From: Sinorhizobium numidicum | Lineage (GTDB): Bacteria > Pseudomonadota > Alphaproteobacteria > Rhizobiales > Rhizobiaceae | NCBI RefSeq assembly: GCF_029892045.1 | Contig: NZ_CP120367.1 | Location: 992,001 to 1,056,000 of the forward strand | Direction: 5' to 3' | DNA: 64,000 nucleotides | In this document: in pieces, positions 34,045 through 43,310 of the stretch | How the letters are laid out: each line of letters opens with the position of its first letter | How positions within the stretch are numbered: the stretch's first letter is position 1 | The notes under the pieces: model-generated | What the model was told of the DNA's origin: nothing | Database searches by the model: none | The model's input: only the letters and a program-made list of their open reading frames with translations | Made by a program: the position numbers and the translations under genes

Positions 34045-34782
34045 ATGGAGCACATCGACCATATTTTGATCGTCGATGACGATCGCGAAATCAGGGAGCT
34101 TGTGTCGAGCTACCTGACGAAGAACGGCCTGCGCGCCACCGCAGTCGCCGACGGGCGGCATATGCGTGCGTTCCTCGAGGCGAACGCGGTCGATCTCATT
34201 ATCCTCGACCTCATGATGCCGGGTGATGACGGCCTTGTGCTCAGCCGCGAGCTGCGCGCGGGCAAACACAAGGCGACACCCGTCGTGATGCTCACCGCCC
34301 GCACCGACGAAATGGATCGCATTCTCGGTCTCGAGATGGGCGCGGACGACTATCTCGCAAAGCCATTTTCGGCACGCGAGCTGCTGGCCCGTATCAAGGC
34401 CGTCCTCAGGCGCACACGTATGCTGCCTCCGAACTTCCAGGTCTCGGAGGCTGGTCAGTTGTTGCGCTTCGGCAAATGGAAGCTCGACACGACGGCAAGG
34501 CATCTTGTCGACTCCGATGGTACGGTGATTGCGCTCAGCGGAGCCGAGTACCGCCTTCTGCGCGTCTTCATCGATCATCCGCAGCGCGTCCTCAACCGCG
34601 ATCAGCTTCTCAACCTTACCCAAGGACGTGAGGCCGAACTCTTCGACCGATCCATCGATCTCCTGGTCAGCCGAGTTCGCCAGCGGCTTGGCGACGATGC
34701 GCGGGAACCGACTTACATCAAGACTGTCCGCAGTGAAGGCTATGTCTTTTCCATGCCGGTCGAGATCGTAGAGGTGCGCTGA
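34045..34782 (+). CDS. OmpR-family response regulator
   Basis: Protein of 245 residues. The receiver domain starts HILIVDDDREIRELV; the phosphate-accepting Asp is D55 (IILDLMMPG), with Thr in MLTARTDE and Lys in DYLAKPF. The C-terminal winged helix has ALSGAEYRLLRVFIDHP and RSIDLLVSRVRQRL, ending YIKTVRSEGYVF. AGGA lies nine bases before the ATG at 34045. Its stop overlaps the start of the kinase gene by one base, so both are co-translated. The signal and targets are unknown. Confidence 0.93.
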   Translation: MEHIDHILIVDDDREIRELVSSYLTKNGLRATAVADGRHMRAFLEANAVDLIILDLMMPGDDGLVLSRELRAGKHKATPVVMLTARTDEMDRILGLEMGADDYLAKPFSARELLARIKAVLRRTRMLPPNFQVSEAGQLLRFGKWKLDTTARHLVDSDGTVIALSGAEYRLLRVFIDHPQRVLNRDQLLNLTQGREAELFDRSIDLLVSRVRQRLGDDAREPTYIKTVRSEGYVFSMPVEIVEVR

Positions 34783-36107
34783 TGGCCGCGCCCGCCCTTC
34801 TTCATAAATTTCGCCTATGGCCGCGCACGCTCAGGGCGCGGCTTTTTGTTATTCTTCTTGCGGGTCTGACGATCGCCCATGCCATGTCGTTCACCGTGCT
34901 GTTTTTCGAGCGCTACATGGCGGCCAAGTCGGTCATGTTCAATAACCTTGAAAACGATGTCGCCACGTCGATCGCCATCCTCGACCGGTTGCCCGCGGCC
35001 GAGCGCGTCAGTTGGCTCGATCGACTTGGCCGCAACTCCTACAGTTTCATCCTGGGGCGCGGAATTGCGGGCAATTCCACGCTCGACACGCGGAGCGCCG
35101 AGATCGCCTCAAAGATCCAGGCTGCCATCGGCGCACGATATCAGGCAGAGGTCGAATCCATTCCCGGCCGTAGCCGGCACCTCCAAGCTCATCTGACGCT
35201 GAGCGACGGCGCGCCCCTGACAATCGACCTCCATCCGGCAGGGGTCATGCCCTTGGCCGACTGGCTCCCCTATGTGCTCATCGCGCAGGTCGGGCTCCTG
35301 GTGCTGTGCAGCTGGCTTGCGATGCATCAGGCAATCCGTCCTCTGGGCAATCTTGCAAGAGCCGCCGATACGCTCGACCCGAACAGGAATACGCCGCGGC
35401 TCAGCGAGACTGGACCAAAGGAGGTCGCCCATGCGGCAACGGCCTTCAATGCCATGCGCGACCGCATCGCGCAGTATCTCCAAGAGCGCGTGCAGATCCT
35501 TGCGGCGATCTCACATGATCTGCAAACGCCGATAACACGCATGAAACTCCGCGCAGAAATGGCCGAGGATTCGGTCGAAAGGGACAAGCTGATCCGGGAT
35601 CTCGGCGAGATCGAACGCCTCGTCAAGGAAGGGGTCGCTTATGCACGCAGCGCCCATGGCAACGACGAAAAGGCCTCCCGCATCGATCTCGCCTCGTTCA
35701 CCGAAAGTCTGGCCTATGATTATCAGGATACGGGCAAGGCGGTCACGGTCGGCAAGGTGAGCGGCGGCGCGATCGTGACCCGGCCCAATGCTCTGAGACG
35801 GATTCTCACCAACCTGATCGACAATGCGCTCAAGTTCGGTGGCAGCGCCGAGATAGAGGTGCAGCGCCTCACCGCAGAAACCGTGCTTATCACAGTGCTC
35901 GATCGCGGCCCCGGGATTCCGGATAACCAACTGGCGGAGGTCCTGAAGCCCTTCTTCCGCTTGGAACAGTCCCGCAACCGCGATACGGGTGGAACCGGCC
36001 TTGGTCTGGCCATTGCCCAACAGCTCGCTGCGGCGATCGGCGCCTCACTCACCTTGCGCAATCGCGACGGCGGCGGCCTTGCGGCAGAAATTGCCATTCA
36101 CAGCTAA
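34782..36107 (+). CDS. Sensor histidine kinase, EnvZ-like
   Basis: Protein of 441 residues. Two membrane segments (about 20-43 and 162-183) flank a periplasmic domain of roughly 115 residues. A HAMP linker follows, then the H-box AISHDLQTPITRMKLR with phospho-His245, the N-box NLIDNALKF, the G1 box DRGPGIP and GGTGLGLAIA. The AISHDLQTPITRM form is typical of EnvZ/RstB-like kinases. It is coupled to the upstream OmpR-type regulator. The periplasmic domain shows no recognised ligand motif. Confidence 0.93.
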   Translation: MAAPALLHKFRLWPRTLRARLFVILLAGLTIAHAMSFTVLFFERYMAAKSVMFNNLENDVATSIAILDRLPAAERVSWLDRLGRNSYSFILGRGIAGNSTLDTRSAEIASKIQAAIGARYQAEVESIPGRSRHLQAHLTLSDGAPLTIDLHPAGVMPLADWLPYVLIAQVGLLVLCSWLAMHQAIRPLGNLARAADTLDPNRNTPRLSETGPKEVAHAATAFNAMRDRIAQYLQERVQILAAISHDLQTPITRMKLRAEMAEDSVERDKLIRDLGEIERLVKEGVAYARSAHGNDEKASRIDLASFTESLAYDYQDTGKAVTVGKVSGGAIVTRPNALRRILTNLIDNALKFGGSAEIEVQRLTAETVLITVLDRGPGIPDNQLAEVLKPFFRLEQSRNRDTGGTGLGLAIAQQLAAAIGASLTLRNRDGGGLAAEIAIHS

Positions 36108-36127
36108 CGAGAGGCCTACCGATCCTC

Positions 36128-36207
36128 GCGGCGGCCCCAAATAGGCGGCCGCCGCCCAACACGACGGCAAGCAGAAAGCGGCAGCCTTTACGGCCGCCGC
36201 TTCTTTT
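36128..36207. terminator. Two successive GC-rich hairpins after the kinase gene
   Basis: First: GCGGCGGCC (36128-36136) with GGCCGCCGC (36147-36155). Second: AAGCGGCAGCC (36176-36186) with GGCCGCCGCTT (36192-36202), one mismatch, followed by CTTTT on the plus strand. The second is a fair intrinsic terminator for the two-component operon, which converges with the ohr gene. Confidence 0.6.
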
Positions 36208-36249
36208 GAACGGCTTTGCCTGATCGACCAAGCGGGCCTTTTCATCGCA

Positions 36250-36666
36250 TCAGACGATGTTAATCGTAACGTCTATATTGCCGCGTGTAGCCTTCGAGTA
36301 GGGGCAGGTCTGATGCGCCGTATCGACAAGCGCCTGGGCGGTGTCGTCGTCGATCCCGGGCAGACGCACATTGAGCCGTGCCTGCAGGAAATAGCCGCCG
36401 GCGCTATTGCGGAGATCCACTTCGGTATCGACGGCCAGATCGGCGGGCAGCGCAACCTTCAGCTTGCCAGCCGCCAGTCCGATCGCACCAATGAAGCAGG
36501 CCGACCAGCCTGCGGCAAAGAGCTGCTCCGGGTTGGTCCCCGGCCTCGCACTGCCAGGCGACGAGAGCTTGACGTCAAGGCGACCGTCGGAACTGCGGGA
36601 TGCCCCGTCACGACCACCGGTCGTGTGCGTCTTGCCGGTGTAAAGTACCTTCTCGATCTCGGTCAT
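36250..36666 (-). CDS. ohr: Organic hydroperoxide resistance protein (Ohr/OsmC family)
   Basis: Protein of 138 residues. The two redox cysteines are in GWSACFIGAIG near residue 55 and CPYSKATRGNI near 120, as in Ohr rather than OsmC. It opens EKVLYTGKTHTTGGRDG, an Ohr hallmark. It reduces organic peroxides with lipoyl electron donors in the cytoplasm. The start at 36666 follows AGGAAGGA; the longer frame adds 26 unrelated residues. No OhrR-type MarR gene is adjacent. Confidence 0.92.
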   Translation of the reverse strand: MTEIEKVLYTGKTHTTGGRDGASRSSDGRLDVKLSSPGSARPGTNPEQLFAAGWSACFIGAIGLAAGKLKVALPADLAVDTEVDLRNSAGGYFLQARLNVRLPGIDDDTAQALVDTAHQTCPYSKATRGNIDVTINIV

Positions 36667-37075
36667 GGTGTCCTTCCTTTTGACAAAGTTGATGACGCCG
36701 GGGCTTGCCTGTCCGACCGTCGAGATGCACATGCCGCTCTGCACTTGTATGGAATGTTTCGTGACCGGACCGAAATGTAATCAACTGCTGACAGAATGCA
36801 GGACGGACACACTGTGATACGAAGGTGGCGAGATGCTCGCCTCAAATAGTTGAGGTGTCGGCGAGTGCGGCCGCAGGTGATTCCGGGAAAGAGCAATGAA
36901 AGCTGTGCCGGCGGAATGTCAGGATAGCCGATCCACCATGTGGCCGCTCCGCGGGCAGAAGCGCAACGGCCACAACTTTGCCAGTCACCCCAAGCTTTGT
37001 GCGGTCGCGGCGAGGAGCGATCCCCTGCCCCACTGCCGCTGCGCAGCCTCGCCAGTACGATTTTGACGAGGATGA
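36667..37075. other. About 410 bases without a supported gene
   Basis: Space upstream of ohr and downstream of the alpha/beta hydrolase. Small hairpins occur (GGCGAG/CTCGCC at 36827-36841 and CCTCAA/TTGAGG just after). No coding frame shows family resemblance. The ohr promoter should be here. Confidence 0.4.
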
Positions 37076-38128
37076 TCAGAAACGATCGACGTCCACCACG
37101 GCCTGGGCAAAGGCCTGCGGTGCTTCCTGCGGCAGGTTGTGACCGATGCCGCCCGTGATCAACCGATGCTCATACGTGCCCAAGAACTTCTTGGCGTATG
37201 CCTCCGGCTCGGGATGAGGCGCACCGTTGGCATCGCCCTCCAGCGTGATCGTCGGCACGCCGATCAGCGGGAATTTTGCGAGTCGCCTTTCCAAATCGTC
37301 GTGCTTCGGCTCGCCGTCGGCCAAGCTGATCCGCCAGCGATAGTTGTGGATCGCGATGTCGACATGATCCGGGTTCTCGAACGCAGCCGCGGTGCGATTG
37401 AACGTTGCGTCGTTAAAGTTCCATTTCGGCGATGCGAGCTGCCAGATAAGCCTGGCGAATTCGTTCCTGTATCGCTCGTAGCCAGCGCGCCCGCGTTCCG
37501 TGGCGAAGTAGAACTGGTACCACCAGGCAAGCTCGGCTTTCGGCGGCAACGGCATTTTGTTAGCTTCACGGCTGCCGATCAGATAGCCGCTGACCGAAAC
37601 CATGGCTTTGCAGCGCTCCGGCCAGAGAGCGGCGATAACGTTGGCGGTCCGTGCGCCCCAGTCGCAGCCGGCGATGACGGCCTTCTCGATCCCAAGAGCG
37701 TCCATCAAGGCGATAACGTCGGCGGCAATCGCAGACTGCTGGCCATTGCGCGGAGTGTCGCGAGAGAGGAAGCGCGTCGTACCATAGCCCCGCAGATAAG
37801 GAACGATGACTCGATAGCCGGCCGCCGCCAGAAGCGGCGCCACATCGACGTAGGTGTGGATGTCATAGGGCCAACCATGCAGAAGAATGACCGCGGGCGC
37901 ATCGCTCGCTCCCAGCTCGGCATAGCCGACATTGAGGACGCCCGCGTCGATCTCCTTGATCGAGGCGAAGGATGTATTCGTCCCCGTCGCGATCGCGGGG
38001 ATGCGGGGTCCCGCATGGCTGCCCGATTGGGCGCGCGCCGCGCCCATTATCCCGAGCGAAGCAGCGGCGACGGTCATCGCCGCCGCTCCCATGAACCGCC
38101 GTCGCGGCTGATTGATTTCCTCTGTCAT
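37076..38128 (-). CDS. Tat-exported alpha/beta hydrolase, epoxide-hydrolase-like
   Basis: Protein of 350 residues. The N-terminus PRRRFMGAAAMTVAAAS is a twin-arginine signal. The hydrolase fold has LLHGWPYD (oxyanion HGWP), a nucleophile elbow GCDWGA with Asp, and a late GIGHNLPQEAP with the catalytic His. An Asp nucleophile plus HGWP points to epoxide hydrolase or dehalogenase chemistry. GGAGAAAATCG precedes the ATG at 38128. Downstream on the window, decayed genes encode further epoxide-hydrolase-like proteins, but those belong to a longer EHN-type subgroup. Confidence 0.87.
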   Translation of the reverse strand: MTEEINQPRRRFMGAAAMTVAAASLGIMGAARAQSGSHAGPRIPAIATGTNTSFASIKEIDAGVLNVGYAELGASDAPAVILLHGWPYDIHTYVDVAPLLAAAGYRVIVPYLRGYGTTRFLSRDTPRNGQQSAIAADVIALMDALGIEKAVIAGCDWGARTANVIAALWPERCKAMVSVSGYLIGSREANKMPLPPKAELAWWYQFYFATERGRAGYERYRNEFARLIWQLASPKWNFNDATFNRTAAAFENPDHVDIAIHNYRWRISLADGEPKHDDLERRLAKFPLIGVPTITLEGDANGAPHPEPEAYAKKFLGTYEHRLITGGIGHNLPQEAPQAFAQAVVDVDRF

Positions 38129-38316
38129 CGATTTTCTCCAACTGTGTGAACTCAGTCGCGGCATGTGATGCTCATGTATCGCCACTGTGAGGTCTACAGC
38201 CGGAAATTGAAAGCTCGTGTAGGAATCAGGCAGGAAGATACTTTGAGATACGATTGCGCTGCGCCAGTCCGTTGGCCAAAGAGGGCCGAGGCGCATATGT
38301 CGCCGCCATGATGAGC

Positions 38317-38964
38317 TTACGCTTTGCGTTCTGTTTCACAGTGCAGACGCGCTCTCGCGCGCATTTCGCCGGATCGCTTGCGGCGGCTGTCCGAGCGAAA
38401 AGCCCGACGCATGCGATCGCGATCGGCAAAGCCGGTTTCCTCCGCGATCACATCCATGGAATGCCGACCTTCTTCGATCATCAGTCGTGCTGCTTCCACG
38501 CGAAGATGCTCCACGGCCTTGGCCGGCGACTGTCCCGTCTCGGCCCGGAAAGCCCGGCTGAACTGTCGCGCGCTCAATCCCGCGGCGTCCGCCAGTTCTT
38601 CGACCGACAACGCACTTTGCAGGTTCGCCTTGGCGTAGTTGATCGATCTCTGGATCCGGTCTGACTTCGGCTCGAGGTCGAGCAACGCAGAGAACTGCGA
38701 TTGGCCGCCTGCTCGCCTATGGTAGACCACGAGCTTGCGCGCAACCGAGCGAGCGACGTCCTGACCGTGATCCTTCTCGATCATCGCGAGAGCGAGGTCG
38801 ATGCTCGCTGTGATCCCTGCGGACGTCCACACGCTGCCGTCGCCGCCCGAACCCGCCATCCACAGCAACGCATCCAAGAACTTCCGGTTATCGGATCGCA
38901 GGCCCCGCTTGCCTTTCGTTCCATCGGGAGAAAGCCCTTGATCCGTTCCCATCCCGAAGCGCAT
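38317..38964 (-). pseudogene. Truncated, frameshifted GlxA-type AraC regulator
   Basis: What remains is the end of a DJ-1/PfpI-like domain (VWTSAGITASIDLALAMIE, then GGQSQFSALL) and the AraC helix-turn-helix (LSVEELADAAGLSARQFSRAF). Most of the ~190-residue DJ-1 domain is missing, and the preceding gene lies too close for it to be upstream. Near the end, a second frame at about 38390 restores the expected family ending GQPPQAIRRNARE, showing a frameshift. It lies next to an intact hydrolase it may once have controlled. Confidence 0.72.
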
Positions 38965-39086
38965 CGCAGTCCATCGCCGACTCCAAAAATCAGCGTTGAA
39001 TCTGATTTGCTCCCTCTTGGGAATCTCAATCCGCTAATTCGTCACTACGACCTAGCGCGTCTGGAAAGACGGTCTGCAGATGGAAC

Positions 39087-39695
39087 TCAGTCCGGCGTGG
39101 CGCGGCCGGTCGTATCGGAGGCGTCGGTCCGAGCAAGTCCATCGCCGCGCGCCGGAGGCTGCGGCGTCGGCCCGGGCGGCATCAGCAGTTCCTCGAGGAA
39201 ATAGGCAGAGAGCTCCGCGCGACCGGAGAGCTCAGCCTTGTGGTAGACGGAGGTCGCTTGCTGACGAATTGTCGCTTCGCTCGCGCCCCGGATCCGGGCG
39301 ATCTCCTTGTGGGAGAAGCCCTTCAGCAGCAGCAGTCCGATTTCCTGCTCCGCCTGGGTGCAGCCCCAGGCGGAGAATTGGCGCTGGATGGCTGCGCCGA
39401 GCTCTTGAAAATGGTCGGCCAGGTCGGCTCGCCATTGCGCATTGCGCTGACGGATGTGCGCGACCTCATCGCGCAGGTCGACGTTCCCCGCTTCCTGCTC
39501 TCGCAAGCGCGAGAAGAGGAGCGCCACGCAGGCCGAGCAGCCGACCAGAAGCGCGATGCCCACCGCCTCCGTAAGCAACTCCGTGACGGTTAGCTCCTGT
39601 TCCTCCTGCACCACCTCCATGCCGAGCAACAGCGCAAACGTTGCCACCGCACCCGCAATCAGAATCTGCCGGCCGCGCCCCTTGGTCCAATCCAT
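39087..39695 (-). CDS. Membrane-anchored LuxR-family regulator
   Basis: Protein of 202 residues. Two hydrophobic segments lie at about 11-27 and 38-60, followed by a coiled-coil-like polar stretch (LREQEAGNVDLRDEVAHIRQRN) and a C-terminal LuxR-type helix-turn-helix (LLLLKGFSHKEIARIRGASEATIRQQ). No sensor or receiver domain is present. The DNA-binding half near the membrane suggests direct membrane-linked control. GGAG stands eight bases before the ATG at 39695. It follows a DUF4114 gene on the same strand after 107 bases and may share its transcript. Confidence 0.82.
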   Translation of the reverse strand: MDWTKGRGRQILIAGAVATFALLLGMEVVQEEQELTVTELLTEAVGIALLVGCSACVALLFSRLREQEAGNVDLRDEVAHIRQRNAQWRADLADHFQELGAAIQRQFSAWGCTQAEQEIGLLLLKGFSHKEIARIRGASEATIRQQATSVYHKAELSGRAELSAYFLEELLMPPGPTPQPPARGDGLARTDASDTTGRATPD

Positions 39696-39802
39696 GGTTC
39701 GTCTCCAGCTCAAGTCGCGGCGAGGCACCGCGGCTCTCCGTATCGCGCCCATTCTGCGCCCACAGGCCGCGCTCCGCAACAGATGGGCAACTGGACACCA
39801 GG

Positions 39803-41473
39803 TCAGGTGAAGAAGAAGCCGTCGGCGCCCAACGAGGTGACACCCGCGACGTCGATCCCTGTGCCACGGTCGCCGATCACGTCGGTGCCGCCAAGGCCAT
39901 CGTCGTAAGCGAACGCCTCGTCCCCGAAAGCCGCCGCAAAATCTGCAGCCATTATGCCCTTGCCGGCATCGGCGATACGCTCGGCAGAAAGAGCGCCTTC
40001 GGAAAACTGGAAGCTGTCCGACGCCATCCAACCCTCGAGCGCGTCATTGCTCGGGTTGGCGGCAAGAAGGTCACCAACCGGCGAGCTGGGCTTTGACCCT
40101 CCGGCCTCGATAAGGAGCTGCTGGAGCGTGGTCGCCGCAATCGGCGTATCGCTCACCGCGACAATCGCGTCGTTGAAATCGCCGTCATATTCGGGACTGG
40201 TATTCAACCGATCTTCAAAGCCGACGATCTCGATACCCTCTGCTCCCTCCACTGTCGAGGAAAGTCCGATCGCCTGCAGGCTGCCGGCGGGGTTCAGCAG
40301 GTTGGACCCGTCAGCGGCCCCAAGCGCGCTCAATGGCTGGATCGGCAGGATATTCCCCGCATCGTCCATGATGGTGGGGGCATAGAGGTCGGTCATGCTG
40401 GCCGGCAGGCCGGTTAGGAGGTTGGTGAGATGCAGCCCGCCATCGGTGAACTGCTCTAGGTCGACGCCAATCTCGTCGACACCGCGCACCAGGAAAAGGC
40501 CGAGCGTCTGGCCCTCCGGCACGTCGACGACCACCGAGGAACCGCGCACAACTTCGGAGAGATCCGGCAAAAGTATGCGTGCCTCACTGATCCCGCCGGT
40601 CGCCGCGTCGAAGTAATAGGCGCCGAGCGCGTCGACGCTGTCGGTGGAGCCGCCGATCACCGTGACCTCCTTGGTCGTTCCCGTGAAGTCCGCCACGTCA
40701 AGGTCCCGCACGTCAGCCAGATCCTTTACCGCCTTTCCTTCATGAAGTTTGGCCAGGGCGGGCGTGACGTCGTCCGTGTCGTCGGGGTCCGCCACACCGA
40801 CTTGGCCCTTTCGGTAGAGATCGACCTTCGACGTCGTACTTCCGTCCGGCGCCACGGCGAGTTCGGTGATCTCGCCCACGCCGGGGGCGTAATACTTGAA
40901 CTCGACACCGGTGGAGAGAGCGGAACTGTCGATGATCTTGATCACGTCATCGAATTGCCCAAAGGCCGTTTTCACGCTGAGCCCGGTCTCGGCAATGATG
41001 CTTTCGTCCTCGGCAATGCCGGGCGCGAATTCGAGATAATAGGCAGGGCCGAACTCCGGGCTCGCCTTCATGGCCCAGCCCGGCTGGTTACCGGGATCGT
41101 CGGCCGACCACTCGCCGTCATGATTAACGCCGGTGAAATTGCCGTCGTCATCGTATTCGTAATTTATGACGATCTCGCCGAAGTACCAGACATTGCCGGC
41201 CGTGTCCTGTGCGTACCAGTCGAAGGTGTCTTCGAGGATTACGTCGTCCTCATAGACCGTGTCACGGATCACGGTGGTCGCGACGCCGCGGACCTCGAAT
41301 GTCGCGGAAGTGGTGAAGAGGTCGTTGCGCTCCGTCGTCACTTCTCCGGTATCGGGATCGATCTCATCGCCCATGTAGCTCAATACGTGGCCGGGGATCA
41401 GCGGAAGATACGGATTGTCGATCGGCGCTCTGGGAATGAAGGTCGCCGCACCAAAATTGGGCAGAATGGCCAT
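39803..41473 (-). CDS. DUF4114-containing predicted secreted protein
   Basis: Protein of 556 residues, acidic and rich in Asp, Gly and Thr. The N-terminal ~230 residues resemble a domain found in large bacterial surface proteins (YLPLIPGHVLSYMGDE, later FKYYAPGVGEI). The middle and C-terminal parts contain a DUF4114-like segment (LGLFLVRGVDEIGVDL, then FEDRLNTSPEYDGDFNDAIVAV). There is no Sec signal, but the low-complexity acidic C-terminus ending DGFFFT fits type I secretion. No T1SS genes lie nearby. GGAGG precedes the ATG at 41473. Function unknown. Confidence 0.72.
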   Translation of the reverse strand: MAILPNFGAATFIPRAPIDNPYLPLIPGHVLSYMGDEIDPDTGEVTTERNDLFTTSATFEVRGVATTVIRDTVYEDDVILEDTFDWYAQDTAGNVWYFGEIVINYEYDDDGNFTGVNHDGEWSADDPGNQPGWAMKASPEFGPAYYLEFAPGIAEDESIIAETGLSVKTAFGQFDDVIKIIDSSALSTGVEFKYYAPGVGEITELAVAPDGSTTSKVDLYRKGQVGVADPDDTDDVTPALAKLHEGKAVKDLADVRDLDVADFTGTTKEVTVIGGSTDSVDALGAYYFDAATGGISEARILLPDLSEVVRGSSVVVDVPEGQTLGLFLVRGVDEIGVDLEQFTDGGLHLTNLLTGLPASMTDLYAPTIMDDAGNILPIQPLSALGAADGSNLLNPAGSLQAIGLSSTVEGAEGIEIVGFEDRLNTSPEYDGDFNDAIVAVSDTPIAATTLQQLLIEAGGSKPSSPVGDLLAANPSNDALEGWMASDSFQFSEGALSAERIADAGKGIMAADFAAAFGDEAFAYDDGLGGTDVIGDRGTGIDVAGVTSLGADGFFFT

Positions 41474-41904
41474 GGCATGTCCTCCGAGGTGGATTGCGTC
41501 GCGGACGCGTCCGTCGCTCCGCCGCGGCGCGAGCATGCGGTGGCGACCGCCTCACGGGAATCCAGCAGGCGTGATACAAAAAAGACTTGACCGTTCAAAG
41601 TTCTGGCTGGCCCATCCAACGGATGTGAGATGGGCTGCAGTCCGCGTCCCGTCGCGCCGGCATTGGTGGTGCTCAAATCATGGGCTATGGTCTGTTGGCG
41701 GGGCATCGAGCGGGGATCAAGGACGATGCGGATTTCGATTTTTGCCGTGATGCGCAATGGAAAGTCCGTTCGAGGGCCCAAATGTCTTGCCCATGCTCGC
41801 CGACTCGGTCCTTTGCGCTTTCGCGGCTCGCATTTGTCCTTCTCGATCGTGCCGGCCCAGCGGGCCGAGTCCCGGCCCAGCGCCGGCTCGAGGTGCTGAC
41901 GGGA
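41474..41904. other. About 430 bases between divergent genes, no supported gene
   Basis: Divergent promoter region of the DUF4114 gene and an outer-membrane-protein gene. Open frames cross it, including the N-terminal extension of the latter, without family resemblance. Confidence 0.4.
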
Positions 41905-43092
41905 ATGGTCATGCGTTTTCTCGTCTTCGCTCTCACCGGCATGGTGTTCGTAGCGTTCTCACCTGCGGTGATGGCCGACGATCCGGTACCGGCACTCGTC
42001 GAAAGCTGCATGGTGCCCTGTGTGGGCTACGAAATTTCCGCGGAACTTCAGAATGACTGGGTGTTTGCTGCGGACCCGTCCCTCCTGAGGTCCGACGACC
42101 TGCAACCGACCGTCACAGTCGACCTCTTCTTCGCGCCGACGAATTACCTGCAGTTCGCCGCCTCTATCATCACAGAGCCCGTCGTCGACCCGGAACCCGG
42201 TGAGAATGCCGCCTTTGAAGGAATCGGCACATATTTAGCCGAACTCTACGCCACCGTCGGAGCAGGCCCTGCCACCGTGAGGGCCGGCAAATTCGATACG
42301 ATCTTCAGCCTCGCCAGCGAGATCCTACCAGGGATCAATGCCACCGAACTGGTGTCAGACTTCGATGCCGACGAGCGCCTGGGCGCCGAGTTTATCCTCG
42401 ATTTTGACGGCCTGGGGCTGAATCAGGCTTTGGCGGCAACTGCGTTTACGACGGACCGGACGATCGTCAGCGATTCGCTTTTCACCAGCCGGGGGCGGAC
42501 CAGCCTGTCGCACGGCGGCGCCGGCAATACTGCCGGCCTGTCCTCGCTCTCGGTTATACTTGACGGCTGCAGGGGAGCAGAACCGGTCGACTGCTATGAG
42601 GACGGTCACTTCGGCTACAGACTGGGCGTGAGGTATCAGCGAGCCGGAGAGCCTACAGACGAGGACCTGGAACAACGGCTGGCGTCAGGCAACGAACTCG
42701 CCTACGTCGCGGCCGCAACCACGAGCGTGGAACTGGACGAAACGACCCTGAGGCTGCTCGGCGAAACGGCCTATCTTCGGCATTTCGACGGCCGCTCGGA
42801 CGATGCCCTGGTCCTCACCGGCTCCGCGGCGCTGGAGGTGGAGCGGGTAACCTACGTCGCGACCTATACCCAGCAGGTAAACTTTGTTGCCGGATGGCCG
42901 GATACACGCGAGCACCTAGCCGACTTTGAAATCATCTATGCGTCCGACGAAGACAGGCCGCTCGAGGGGGCCGGCTGGAAACTCGCCGCAGCCTACACCT
43001 TCGCGCGCAACGCAGAGGATGAAACCGCTCACATTTTCAGCGTGCGCGCAGTGTTCGATTTCGGCGGAGAGGTGGAACTCGGCTCGCCGTGA
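41905..43092 (+). CDS. Predicted outer-membrane beta-barrel protein (LbtU-like)
   Basis: Protein of 395 residues with a Sec signal (FLVFALTGMVFVAFSPAVMA, cut before DDP). The mature part alternates polar and hydrophobic residues over many strands and includes YEISAELQNDWV, VTVDLFFAPTNYLQFAASI and AELYATVGAGPATVRAGKF. These resemble the LbtU/porin-like family (LbtU is a siderophore receptor in Legionella). The last strands (HIFSVRAVFDFGG) look like a closing barrel strand. The start is 41905 or 41911; the frame above lacks a signal. Divergent from the DUF4114 gene. Confidence 0.75.
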   Translation: MVMRFLVFALTGMVFVAFSPAVMADDPVPALVESCMVPCVGYEISAELQNDWVFAADPSLLRSDDLQPTVTVDLFFAPTNYLQFAASIITEPVVDPEPGENAAFEGIGTYLAELYATVGAGPATVRAGKFDTIFSLASEILPGINATELVSDFDADERLGAEFILDFDGLGLNQALAATAFTTDRTIVSDSLFTSRGRTSLSHGGAGNTAGLSSLSVILDGCRGAEPVDCYEDGHFGYRLGVRYQRAGEPTDEDLEQRLASGNELAYVAAATTSVELDETTLRLLGETAYLRHFDGRSDDALVLTGSAALEVERVTYVATYTQQVNFVAGWPDTREHLADFEIIYASDEDRPLEGAGWKLAAAYTFARNAEDETAHIFSVRAVFDFGGEVELGSP

Positions 43093-43093
43093 A

Positions 43094-43273
43094 GTGAGGC
43101 TGGGCGTGCTCGACGAGATGCTGGCGGTGTTGGCCCGCGAAGCCGATCTGGAATGGCTGCCCGCGACTCCTCTCCTTCTCAAGCTATTCCGCCAATCGCA
43201 ACTCTCCTGGGGCTATAAGCCCGTCCTCGAAGAGTCCGGCGTCAATCAGGCTCCGCCGCCTGACGAGTCATAG
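43094..43273 (+). CDS. Possible small protein, unknown
   Basis: A 59-residue frame begins with GTG one base after the stop of the barrel gene. It contains DEMLAVLAREADLEWLPATPLL and a charged tail. It has no family match and no clear ribosome site apart from the upstream gene's end, so it would depend on translational coupling. Low confidence. Confidence 0.3.
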   Translation: MRLGVLDEMLAVLAREADLEWLPATPLLLKLFRQSQLSWGYKPVLEESGVNQAPPPDES

Positions 43274-43310
43274 CCGCGCCAAAAGACGGGCGCAGCGCCG
43301 CCCTCGCCTC

